Part shown: piece after piece, positions 7,910-15,130 of the stretch | Numbering within the stretch: the stretch's first letter is position 1 | How the letters are laid out: every line of letters begins with the position of its first letter | Assembly: GCF_003837865.1 (NCBI RefSeq) | Contig: NZ_RQIS01000013.1 | Span: forward strand, 415-64,414 | Origin: Paraburkholderia dinghuensis | GTDB taxonomy: Bacteria; Pseudomonadota; Gammaproteobacteria; Burkholderiales; Burkholderiaceae | Direction of reading: 5' to 3' | DNA: 64,000 nucleotides | Position numbers and translations under genes: made by a program | The notes under the pieces: model-generated | What the model saw: the letters and a program-made list of their open reading frames with translations, nothing else | Databases searched by the model: none | Told to the model about the DNA's origin: nothing

Positions 7910-8846
7910 TCACCCCTGACCGGGGTCAGCGGGCAAGATGGTCGGCTCAACCCGGTACCCGGCCTGCGTCAGTAGCCGGATAAGGCCCGCAGGACCAGGC
8001 AGGTGGCCAGCACCGACAAGCACGACTGCATTTCCTTGGTCGAGGTAGCGCTGTAGCGGCGTCATCCACGCCCGGTTACGCTGTTCGATCATGATCCGGT
8101 AGAACGTCGCCGCATCGGCCGGATTGGCGTAACCCGTACTGACCTGTTCAAGCACCGCGTCGAAATCACCACGGTTCAGCGCAGCAACCATCGCGACATA
8201 TGTGCCTTCGACGTCCGGGGCGAGAGCCATGCGCAATTGTTCCTGGTAGATCGGCTCGGGAACCGCGTTGCGCTGGGCGTCGACCGCTACCTGCGTTTCG
8301 AGCGTCACGACTGGCACCTCCAGCCTGGCGGCGGCCTGCGTAAGGATCTTATCGCGCGAAAGCTGACCAGCGCCCGCGCAGCGCTGGCTCGCAACCGAAG
8401 CGGCGCCGGCCGCGCTTTTCATCGCCAGCATGAAGTCAACCACCTCGGCGCTGAATGCGGGCCTCGCACATTGACCACGGCGTTTGAGGACCGCAACGTC
8501 CTGGTCGGACAGCATCATTGCCCACGGCGCGCGTTCCAACTCGTGGTGCGTCTCCAGGCTTGCGAGCGCGTTCGGGGCAAGCATATCGCGCAGGTCCTGC
8601 CGGACTGGCTGCGGTCCTTGGATAACGGAGCTCTCGATCACAAGACGCGACCTGCCCCGCAACACGGAAGGCAACGGCTGACGAAGGCCGGCATACGGAA
8701 TGTGCATGTCGGGCACCAGCAAGCTCACCGCCCCGTCGGGAGCCGTGACCTCAAGCGCAGGAACGCCGTCGTAGGATGCTGCGCAGATGCCCCTGGCCGC
8801 AACAAGCGTCGCGAGTACAACAGCAAGCCGCTGTGACGATTTTCAT
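7910..8846 (-). pseudogene. TraB/GumN family protein, frameshifted in its signal peptide
   Basis: The main frame carries a TraB/GumN-type domain: PDMHIPYAGLRQPLPSVLRG, TLETQVAVDA, ADAATFYRIMIEQRN, a central RNRAWMTPLQRYLDQGNAVVLVGAGHLPGPAGLIRLL block and a basic end. These proteins are exported and resemble metalloprotease-like folds of unknown role. A good signal-peptide start, MKIVTA, begins at 8846, but the hydrophobic rest of it (LAVVLATLVAARGICA) is in another frame. One extra G in GCGGCTT near 8828-8830 explains the shift. In the present frame a stop codon lies right before the hydrophobic part, so export is probably lost unless this is a sequencing error. Confidence 0.6.
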
Positions 8847-8981
8847 CGATGTAGTCCTTTTGCAGGAGGACAATCCGGTATCGATAGTCCACACCCTGTG
8901 TCGTAGTTCCTGCCGCATCATGGGAGGTTGACGGCACAACGACTTTTCGTCTCCCGCAACGGAACCACCGACCATCATTCT

Positions 8982-9530
8982 ATGGCGATCACGCTGACGC
9001 ACGAAACTTCACCCGCCATCGCGCGCTCTATCATCGAAACACGCGTCTTCATTGGCGGCCCGATCCTGGGCGACGCAGGCATGAATGCCTGTATTGAGGG
9101 TGTCGCGTACAACGCCGACCAGGCCGAACGCAGAGGCGCACTCATCGAGTTCGAATGGAGCGGGCCGATCCAGTCGGCGCCAGCGGACGGTCGGCACGAG
9201 CCGGGCGTGCTGTACGACGAGAGACCGCACCGTGCGTTCATATTCGTCTGCACGCGCGAGCATCTCCGTGTGACCGGTGTGCGATTTCGGAACGGCATTT
9301 CGTGGCGACACGCCGTGCGCGTCCCGCCCCGGCCGGCGGGCAGCGGTCTGTGGTCCGCGGCTGCGTGGCTGGCGTGGGCGCGGGCCTCTGCACCGCGCTG
9401 GCTGGACCGGCAGGCGGAGGACCTCGAGCGCGCGATACAGGAGCGTCTGGCCTCGGAGCCCACCGTATCGGTGGAGCCTCCGGCGAGTTGCCCCTATCTG
9501 TTCATCCTGAGAAATCGCGGACTGATCTGA
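8982..9530 (+). CDS. Hypothetical protein
   Basis: An uncharacterised protein of about 182 residues if the ATG at 8982 (MAITLTHETSP) is used; the frame is open from 8928. No signal peptide or membrane segment is evident. Codon use is GC-ending, which supports coding. A central WSAAAWLAWARASAPRWLDR stretch is rich in Trp and Ala. It faces away from the broken TraB gene and has no partner genes that would suggest a role. I do not recognise its family. Confidence 0.45.
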   Translation: MAITLTHETSPAIARSIIETRVFIGGPILGDAGMNACIEGVAYNADQAERRGALIEFEWSGPIQSAPADGRHEPGVLYDERPHRAFIFVCTREHLRVTGVRFRNGISWRHAVRVPPRPAGSGLWSAAAWLAWARASAPRWLDRQAEDLERAIQERLASEPTVSVEPPASCPYLFILRNRGLI

Positions 9531-9621
9531 CGAAGTGACGCAGGCCGGCGATGCCTAAAATCGTTGCTCGAGCAGCCATAAACCGTATTCGTTCTGCCAA
9601 CGCGGCACCACGCTGTCGCGG

Positions 9622-10551
9622 TCAATCCAGCCGTCTGCGCTGTTCGAGCTCGGCGCGAGTCCGTTCGAGCTCATCGGCGATCAGGGTCTCGTCGGGCAGC
9701 ACCGTCTGGTACTCCGCCGCGAGAATCTTGTTCGGCAGGTTGTCGAGTGCGTAGTGCGCCTCGGCCGCCCCCTTTTCCGCACACAGGATCAGCCCGACCG
9801 GCGGGTTTTCGCCTGGCTTGACCCAGTGCTCACGCGTGTAGTTCAGATAGAGATGCATCTAGCCGGCGTCCGCGTAGCTGAAACGGCCCACCTTCAGGTC
9901 GAGGAATTCCAGGACAAACGGATCGCGGATTGCCTCCTCCGGCGTGGGAAGGTCGCCGGGCTCGACGCCGACCGCCTTCCTGAGCAGGACCGCCTTGTTA
10001 CGCGATAGCGCCAGCCGCTCGTAGAGCTGGCTGCCGATCTGGCCGTCGAGCTGCCGGACTGACCAGCCTTCGCGCAAGGCTTCGGTTTCGTAGAAGGCGC
10101 GCGCCGTGGGTGTCTTCAGAGAAAGCAGGCGGACGTAGGCGGACCATGGAAAGGGAAACGCCTGCGCAACAGTGCCGAGCTCGAGCCCATGGGGCGCTAC
10201 CGCCGACGCCAGCGGCGATCCGTCAGAAATTGCAGACAGCGTCTGCACAATCCGGTCAGCCGGCCACGCCAGATAGAAGGCTCGCATCTGCGCCAGGTTA
10301 CGCCCGCCGAAGCCCCGCCCGAACCGCTGCGACAGATCGGCGCCCAACCGCCTGATCAGTGCGTCACCGTATGCCGCCCGCTCCTCTCCCCCCTGCTCAA
10401 ACACAACAATGCGCCGGCCAACCTCCCAGTAGGTCGCGGTCATCAACGCATTGACGCTGCGGGAGGTGGTTACGCGGGCGGCCTCCACCACCTCAGCAAT
10501 TTCACGTTGCAGACCCGCGTAAATCGCCGGCACGATGTCGCTCTTCGTCAC
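9622..10551 (-). pseudogene. YhcG/DUF1016-type PD-(D/E)XK nuclease, broken
   Basis: The N-terminal domain is intact: SRSVNALMTATYWEVGRRIV, RFGRGFGGRNLAQMRAFYL, then FPFPWSAYVRLLSL and REGWSVRQLDGQIGSQLYERL. It runs to DPFVLEFLDLK. Intact relatives then have about 60 residues holding the nuclease core (FxFVGRQ, FYIDLxFY, LVxIDLK). Here FLDLK is joined directly to VGRFSYADAG, as if two DLK-coding sites recombined. The next codon is TAG (9857-9859) where relatives have Gln, and the rest of the C-terminal domain (MHLYLNYTREHWVKPGENPPVGLILCA) continues in frame. A deletion and a nonsense codon both inactivate it. Confidence 0.75.
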
Positions 10552-10649
10552 CGCGCGTTCACCGCATCCCTGAACGCCTTGCCAGCGGTGAACTTCACCG
10601 TCCTGGCGGCCGCGATCCGGATTTCTTCGCCTGTGGCCGCCTTCGTGTC
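10548..10649 (-). pseudogene. HU-type DNA-binding protein, C-terminal stub
   Basis: About 33 codons match the end of an HU/IHF-fold protein: ATGEEIRIAAARTVKFTAGKAFRDAVN. The N-terminal dimerisation helices are missing. Upstream the frame leads straight into the transposon end that begins at 10659, so a mobile element cut the gene. Its stop overlaps the start of the YhcG gene, so the two were once co-transcribed. Confidence 0.6.
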
Positions 10650-10658
10650 ACCCCTAGT

Positions 10659-10832
10659 TGTAACGACCTGCAATCGACGGGGGCCGTGCTCGCAATCGAC
10701 GCAGCTTCCGGCTCGGATTAGTTGCGACTGACACACCCCGCCGGCTCACATTATTTGCGACTGAGCTTGCAATCATCCGCGTCGGCTTGCAATCCATCGT
10801 TGCCCGCTCACATTAATTGCGGCCAGTCGATG
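10659..10832 (+). repeat. Left terminal inverted repeat, 174 bp
   Basis: By hand alignment about 140 of 174 positions match the reverse complement of the right end, without gaps. It contains repeated candidate transposase sites: TGCAATC/CGCAATC boxes and the unit GCTCACATTATTTGCGACTG with two variants, at about 10711, 10744 and 10806. Confidence 0.7.
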
Positions 10833-10930
10833 TAGACAAGCAGCAGGCGCGGAAGCATGTAGGTCGAGAAGCAGTTGGCGATTGTAGGCGGGGTCATTGG
10901 TGGTCGCGCCGTCATGCGGTACACCTATCT

Positions 10931-11556
10931 TCAGACGGGCAAGCCGGCGGCCAGCATCCGGTCGCGCATGTCGGATCAAGCTGGTTGTCGAACAGTGCGC
11001 GGATCTCGGTGGGCTTCGCGTCAATCTGTTCGGCAAGATCCCGAACGCCGAAACCCAGACGCTTGAGCGTCGGTTCTAGGTCATCGAGCTGCCTCGACAA
11101 CACGGACTCCACGACCATCACCGACACCGGCTTTTCACCCGCCTCGTAGCCGGCTTCCAGGGCGCGCGTCAGATGCCACTGAATCTGCAACGGCGTGCGT
11201 AGCTTCTCGGCAAACACATCGACCGCCGCTTCGGTCAGGATCGAATCCGGTTCGACATCGCGCTGGCTGCAGTTGTCAAGCAGCCATTCGATGTAAGGGC
11301 GCTGCACGCCGGCGACGCCCTCGAAATCGAACACGTCGGTCCGGTAACCGATTTCTTCCATGGTCGGCCGCCCGAGTCCATATCGCAGCCGAGGCTGCCC
11401 GACCAGCACGACCGAGAGCAGGCCGCCCCCGTCCTCGACCACTTCCATCAACCGTTTCAGGCCGTTGAGCGTGTTGCCGTTGAGATCCTGCGCTTCGTCA
11501 ACGAACAGGACGACGGGTCGCCTGGTCTTTTTCCAATCTTCAAGTTTTCGAAACAT
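10931..11556 (-). pseudogene. AAA+ ATPase of TniB/TnsC/ExeA type, truncated
   Basis: The frame starts at the Walker B region (RPVVLFVDEAQDLNG) and continues with GLKRLMEVVEDGGGLLSVVLVGQPRL and the lid and C-terminal region. Walker A and everything before it are missing, so ATP binding is not possible. Near the end the frame shifts: NQLDP should continue into MRDRMLAAGLPV and a stop at 10931, which is found in the next frame. In TniB/TnsC-type systems this ATPase selects the target and activates the transposase. The truncation point is near 11557. Confidence 0.65.
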
Positions 11557-11725
11557 ACTTCGATAGGATCCACATCCTGCTTTTTTGGAAGTCCAGGCGT
11601 ACGATGCGAGTTGATAAATTAGGTATTTTGTAAGCAGGTACTGATTTCGCTAGGACGGGTCGCTTTCCTAGTCCTTTCCCATAAAAATTCTCGAGTTCAC
11701 GATATTGAATCGAATATTTATTTCG

Positions 11726-11935
11726 ATGGCATTGTCCGCGCTGACTTTACCATTACTCTTTCTCATTATTCCCATATTTGTTCTTCCGCCAATAGCTTTT
11801 TACCTCGGACTTAAGGTAGCCCTGACAAAAGAGCAGCCTGGTCTAGTTCGTCTCGTGGGTCTCTTGGCAGCCCTCTTTGCTGTTGCTGTTCTCTTGGGGT
11901 CCTTCTGGATCGTAAACACCGGATACCGCGCTTAA
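11726..11935 (+). CDS. Small membrane protein, transposon cargo
   Basis: About 69 residues from the ATG at 11726; a TTG at 11705 would add seven. Two strongly hydrophobic segments are visible, roughly LTLPLLFLIIPIFVLPPIAFYLG and LVGLLAALFAVAVLLGSFWIV, separated by a short charged loop (KVALTKEQPG). The surrounding 11,560-11,940 stretch is clearly more AT-rich than the rest of the window, which suggests a foreign origin. There is no recognised family. It is the only plausible intact gene inside the transposon. Confidence 0.45.
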   Translation: MALSALTLPLLFLIIPIFVLPPIAFYLGLKVALTKEQPGLVRLVGLLAALFAVAVLLGSFWIVNTGYRA

Positions 11936-12256
11936 TATCCCGGCAGGGAAGCTTCGCCTCATTGAACCAATCAGTTGCGTGATCAACAAGTTGATCGAGC
12001 TCGCAAGATCAATACCTCGATCGAATAGATCAGAGACTCCCTAATATTGAACGATGGCTTCGATCAATGCGGGCCTTAACCGGGTGGCCCCAACCTGATG
12101 AAGCAATGAGGTCAGCGACACCCGCGGCCATCGTCTAGCTCATCGAGTGGCTGCGCGCATGCCAAACGCGTCTGCTTTAAGCGCAGCAAACTTCCGCTGT
12201 GGGTCGTGTGCTGCCCGATGGAAGAAACCCACGTTTTCGGGGGCACATCATGCGGG
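11936..12256. other. Transposon interior, no supported gene
   Basis: About 320 bp between the small membrane protein and the right inverted repeat. Only short reading frames without recognisable similarity are present. It contains several GATCAA/GATCGA words near 11980-12070 but no clear structure. Confidence 0.4.
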
Positions 12257-12430
12257 CATGGGCTGGTCGCAAATAATGCGAGCATGCAACAATGGATTGC
12301 AAGCCGACGCGAATGATTGCAAGCTCAGCCGCAAATAATGTGAGCCGACGGCGTGCTTCAGTCGCAATTAACTTGAGCCTAAAGTTACATTGATTGCGGG
12401 CATAGTCGTCGTCGATTGCAATCTGTTACA
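12257..12430 (-). repeat. Right terminal inverted repeat, 174 bp
   Basis: The reverse complement aligns without gaps to 10659-10832. The inner 123 bp are best conserved (about 105 matches). It contains three copies of the ATTATTTGCG-type unit in reverse orientation and several TTGCAATC-type boxes. Confidence 0.7.
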
Positions 12431-12436
12431 CCTAGT

Positions 12437-12541
12437 TGTAGCGACTTGCATTTGAAACCGGGCGTGCTTGCAATCGACGCTGTCTACTGCTCGAAATAAC
12501 TGCGACTGATGAAACCCTCGTGCTTGAATTATCTGCAACTG
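12437..12541 (+). repeat. Left end of a second, related transposon (remnant)
   Basis: This 105-bp stretch starts TGTAGCGACTTGCA and aligns without gaps to the left end of the first element (TGTAACGACCTGCA...). It includes the CTTGCAATCGACGC box and the CTCGAAATAACTGCGACTG and TTGAATTATCTGCAACTG units. Similarity stops near 12541, where an IS5 transposase fragment begins. It is therefore an orphan end of a diverged relative, separated from the first element only by CCTAGT. Confidence 0.6.
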
Positions 12542-13262
12542 TGTGGGCTGAATCCGCTACATGGGCCATCTGCCGCTCCACATCACGCATCACCCATCCA
12601 ACGCGCGAACGCAGCGTGCGTAATGCCTTTCTCATGCGTTTGTACTGCTTCGCGTGAGCGTAGCGGCCAATCTGCAGCCCCAGCCGAGGCGCCTCGCGGT
12701 TGTAGTTTTGCCTCAGTTTCAGACCGTTCCGCGCCGCAGCCTTCACCAGATGTTCGCGGCACCGTTCGAGCAATCGCGAATCGGTTGGGTGTGCGATCGC
12801 CTTCTCCATAACGGTCGTATCGACAATCACGCGCTTGACGCTCGAGGCCTTGATCACGCCAGCGCGCTTTGCTGCTTCGATCGTCCCGGCGAGCAATTCT
12901 TCAACACCGGCTTCGCCCAGTCGTTTGCGCCAGCGCGTCAGGCTCGACGGATCGACTGGCGGCTCGGTCTGCAGATACGTCTGGCCCGTAAAGACCTGCC
13001 AGCAGGGGTTCTCAACCCATTGCCAGACGACCTCTTCGTCGGAGAGATCAAAAGCGTGTTGCAGGTAGAGTAGTCCCGCAATCAGGCGCGGCGAACTCGC
13101 CGCTCGGCCTTTGGCCGACACGAAGCTCCCGGTCATTGATGCGCCCAGTCGCTCCCAGTTGATCAGGTCGGCCAAACGTATCAACGGATGCTTCAGGTTG
13201 ATCTGTTCGCACAGCGGTTGGCGGAAGAAATCTCCCTCCGTCACAGGCGTCTTCGGACCCAT
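12542..13262 (-). pseudogene. IS5-family transposase, C-terminally truncated
   Basis: From the ATG at 13262 (MGPKTPVTEGDFF) the protein shows the IS5 N-terminal domain and the first DDE Asp in RVIVDTTVMEKAIAHPTDSRL. Supporting stretches are GLLYLQHAFDLSDEEVVWQWVENP and DPSSLTRWRKRLGEAGVEELL. After about 240 residues, at MRDVERQMAHVADS, homology ends at the junction with the transposon end near 12541. The remaining catalytic residues are lost. Only one IS end could remain, near 13,340, and it is not clearly identifiable. Confidence 0.7.
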
Positions 13263-13372
13263 CCGCACCTCGTCAAAAATGCAGGATTCTCGCGTCAATG
13301 TGCCAGGTTCCTGCAAATTTCACAACACCATTTCGGCCTCAAAGCTCTGCCGCACAAGGAGTTCCGAGTTGT

Positions 13373-13732
13373 TCAGGGTCGACTACGTAACGCAAAAAGC
13401 ACTTTCGCGTGCTCGCCCGGCGTTCCGGCAATCCCGTCGACATCGACGGCGACATGCGAAAACGGCGCGATCATGTCGACCGTCTCGGGCCGCAGCGCGT
13501 CTTCGATCGCGAGCTGAAGCACACCGATCGTCGCGTAATACGGCGTGGGATTGCCGATTTCGAGCGTGACCTTGCCGGGCCAATGGACGAGCGAGAACGT
13601 CAGGTGTTTCGGTAAATCTGTTTCGGGATACGGAAGCTTGTCGGGCCGCACGAAGACCTTGATCTGTGTGCGCATCGTGTCCGTAACCGCAAAGCCCATT
13701 GTTGTGAGGGCCGAGAGAAACAAGAATCGCAT
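13373..13732 (-). pseudogene. Fimbrial (PapD-type) periplasmic chaperone, C-terminal remnant
   Basis: The frame matches the second immunoglobulin-like domain of a pilus chaperone: TMRTQIKVFVRPDKLPYPE, the typical TLEIGNPTPYYATIGVLQL, then MIAPFSHVAVDV and a final strand AKVLFAL. The first domain, with the subunit-binding strand and signal peptide, is missing, and no usher or pilin gene is nearby. It is probably a relic of a lost fimbrial cluster. Confidence 0.5.
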
Positions 13733-13807
13733 TTTTGTCCAAGGCTCAAGAAGACGCTTGCGAAGCGAGGAAACAGAAACGTTCACAAGACCGGGCCGCT
13801 TTTCCCT

Positions 13808-14080
13808 CTATACCGTTCGCGCAAGCGCGAGGAATGCTTCGAATGACGCAGGCCACGTCAAGCCATCGCGCTCGACGGCCTGGCGCAACGTTGTGGTCCC
13901 GCTCGCTCCGCAGCGGTTCGCCACGTCCTTGAACGTCAGACCATCGGCAACCAGGTCGACCGACGCTCCGTTGCGACTGAACAGCGCGTAAAGGTCATCC
14001 GACATCCGTTGAAGACGCCAACCGCGTAGCGCTGCCGCAATGAACAGCGGTTTGTCCAAGTCACTGAACGCGAGGCTCAT
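13808..14080 (-). CDS. Hypothetical protein, third gene of the toxin-antitoxin operon
   Basis: A 90-residue protein starting 18 bp after the toxin stop codon, with GAAGGAAAAGC as a good ribosome site. The middle (RMSDDLYALFSRNGASVDLVADGLTFKDVANRCG) looks like a small globular fold with a possible helix-turn-helix-like stretch, and the end is hydrophobic (FEAFLALARTV). There is no signal peptide. I do not recognise a family. Tight spacing suggests it is expressed with the antitoxin and toxin, so a regulatory or accessory role is possible but unproven. Confidence 0.5.
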   Translation of the reverse strand: MSLAFSDLDKPLFIAAALRGWRLQRMSDDLYALFSRNGASVDLVADGLTFKDVANRCGASGTTTLRQAVERDGLTWPASFEAFLALARTV

Positions 14081-14098
14081 GCTTTTCCTTCGCCTTCG

Positions 14099-14494
14099 TT
14101 ACCAGATTGTTTTGACGTGTGCGTAGGACTGGATCTTCTCGTCCTTCGTCACGAGCGGAACCGAAAATTTGCGCGCCGTCGCGACGATCATCCGGTCCGC
14201 AGGGTCCTTGTGAAACTCGCCAGGCAGTTCCACCGACTTGACTGCAATTTCGCTGTCCACCGGAACGAAGCGCACGGCTTCAATCGCCGACACCGCCGCG
14301 AGCCAGCTGTCCACATCCATCGACAGCACCAGCCTCTCCCGCTCGACCAGCATGGCGATCTCCCACGACGAGATCGAGGAAACCAGAATCACGCCGCCGG
14401 CCGTCTCGCGGTCAGTCGCCGCTTTCGCCTTTTTGCTCAGGGACGGGTCGCCTGTCACCCACCACACCAGCGCGTGCGTATCCAGAACGATCAC
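14099..14494 (-). CDS. PIN-domain toxin (VapC-like)
   Basis: A 131-residue PIN-domain protein, probably an RNase that halts growth when free. Acidic residues expected to bind metal are the Asp in IVLDTHALVWW at the start, the Glu in SSISSWEIAML, and the Asp in DPADRMIVATA; a late KDEKIQSY segment completes the fold. The start is a GTG whose last bases overlap the antitoxin stop (GTGA), with GGGAGG just before it, so the genes are translationally coupled. An upstream ATG exists but lies inside the antitoxin. The protein looks complete. Confidence 0.8.
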   Translation of the reverse strand: MIVLDTHALVWWVTGDPSLSKKAKAATDRETAGGVILVSSISSWEIAMLVERERLVLSMDVDSWLAAVSAIEAVRFVPVDSEIAVKSVELPGEFHKDPADRMIVATARKFSVPLVTKDEKIQSYAHVKTIW

Positions 14495-14724
14495 TGCGCC
14501 GCCTCCCACTCGACATCCACCGGTGCGGTCGGATTGTCATAACGCACCACCGACCCGCGCAGCACATCCAGCGGGTCGCGCTCGAGCGCCCGGTACGGCC
14601 GAACTTCAAGTGCGGGCTTGCCGTGGTCGGTCACGATCACACTTTCGCCCGACGCCTCAACCTGCCGCATGTATTCGAGCGCTTTTGCCTTGAATTCGGA
14701 TTTGGAAACATGGTTACTGTCCAC
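14491..14724 (-). CDS. Phd/YefM-type antitoxin
   Basis: A 77-residue antitoxin. The N-terminal part VSKSEFKAKALEYMRQVEASGESVIVTDHGKPALEVRPY is the Phd/YefM DNA-binding dimer fold, and the acidic C-terminal tail should cover the toxin's active site. It is the first gene of the operon and overlaps the toxin by 4 bp. Phd-type antitoxins bind their own promoter; matching inverted repeats lie directly upstream at 14735-14786. Confidence 0.82.
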   Translation of the reverse strand: MDSNHVSKSEFKAKALEYMRQVEASGESVIVTDHGKPALEVRPYRALERDPLDVLRGSVVRYDNPTAPVDVEWEAAQ

Positions 14725-14734
14725 GTCGCACCTC

Positions 14735-14786
14735 TAGTCACATACCATATTCATAATCATAGCATATGTGACTATCTTAGATAGTC
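14735..14786. promoter_or_regulatory. Operator/promoter of the toxin-antitoxin operon
   Basis: TAGTCACATA at 14735-14744 is inverted as TATGTGACTA at 14765-14774, with an AT-rich 20-bp centre that can hold promoter boxes. A second palindrome, GACTATC-TTA-GATAGTC, covers 14770-14786 and overlaps the first. This layout is typical of antitoxin autoregulation. Confidence 0.6.
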
Positions 14787-14910
14787 ATTTTCGCTGCTGG
14801 CCGCTGCGGGCCAGTTCCGGGACATCTCTTCGCTTACGGGCTGCCCCGTCACTATCTTCCCGCCCCAATAGTTAACAACGCCACGCCACCGTCAGACTCA
14901 CACCGGATTA

Positions 14911-14973
14911 CGTTCCGTTTACGTGATCACCCGTTTCGGTCCCGTGATCGCTCGTTCCGGTATCGTGATCGCG
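14911..14973 (+). repeat. Three 21-bp tandem repeats, IS21-type end signature
   Basis: Three contiguous 21-bp units start at 14911, 14932 and 14953, each of the form CGTTYCGGTnnCGTGATCnCn. Such iterated CGTGATC-containing units occur at the ends of IS21-family elements as transposase sites. No istA/istB gene is nearby, so this is probably a solo end. The stretch 14787-15130 otherwise holds no supported gene. Confidence 0.5.
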
Positions 14974-15130
14974 ATCTGCCGAAATGCATGATTACGTTCG
15001 CCGGAATACGCAGGCAGCCTTTCGATCGACGTCGTCAAGGCAAGGAAAAAGCCGCGCCGGCTTTTCGCCAGACACGGCTCGCAGCTTCACGCCGCAATAT
15101 CCCGCGAAACGCCAACAAAGTTCAGCCGCT

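Larger units (their letters stand above)
10659..12430. mobile_element. Defective Tn7/Tn5053-like (TniAB-type) transposon
   Basis: A 1,772-bp element bounded by TGTAAC at 10659 and GTTACA at 12430, with 174-bp imperfect inverted repeats at the two ends. CCTAGT sits immediately outside both ends (10653-10658 and 12431-12436), which looks like the target duplication. TGT...ACA termini, long ends packed with short repeats and an AAA+ ATPase gene are typical of transposons that use a TnsB/TniA transposase with a TnsC/TniB ATPase. No transposase gene remains, and the ATPase is truncated. The only other plausible gene is a small AT-rich membrane protein. It could move only if helped in trans. The family name is inferred from architecture. 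Confidence 0.65.
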
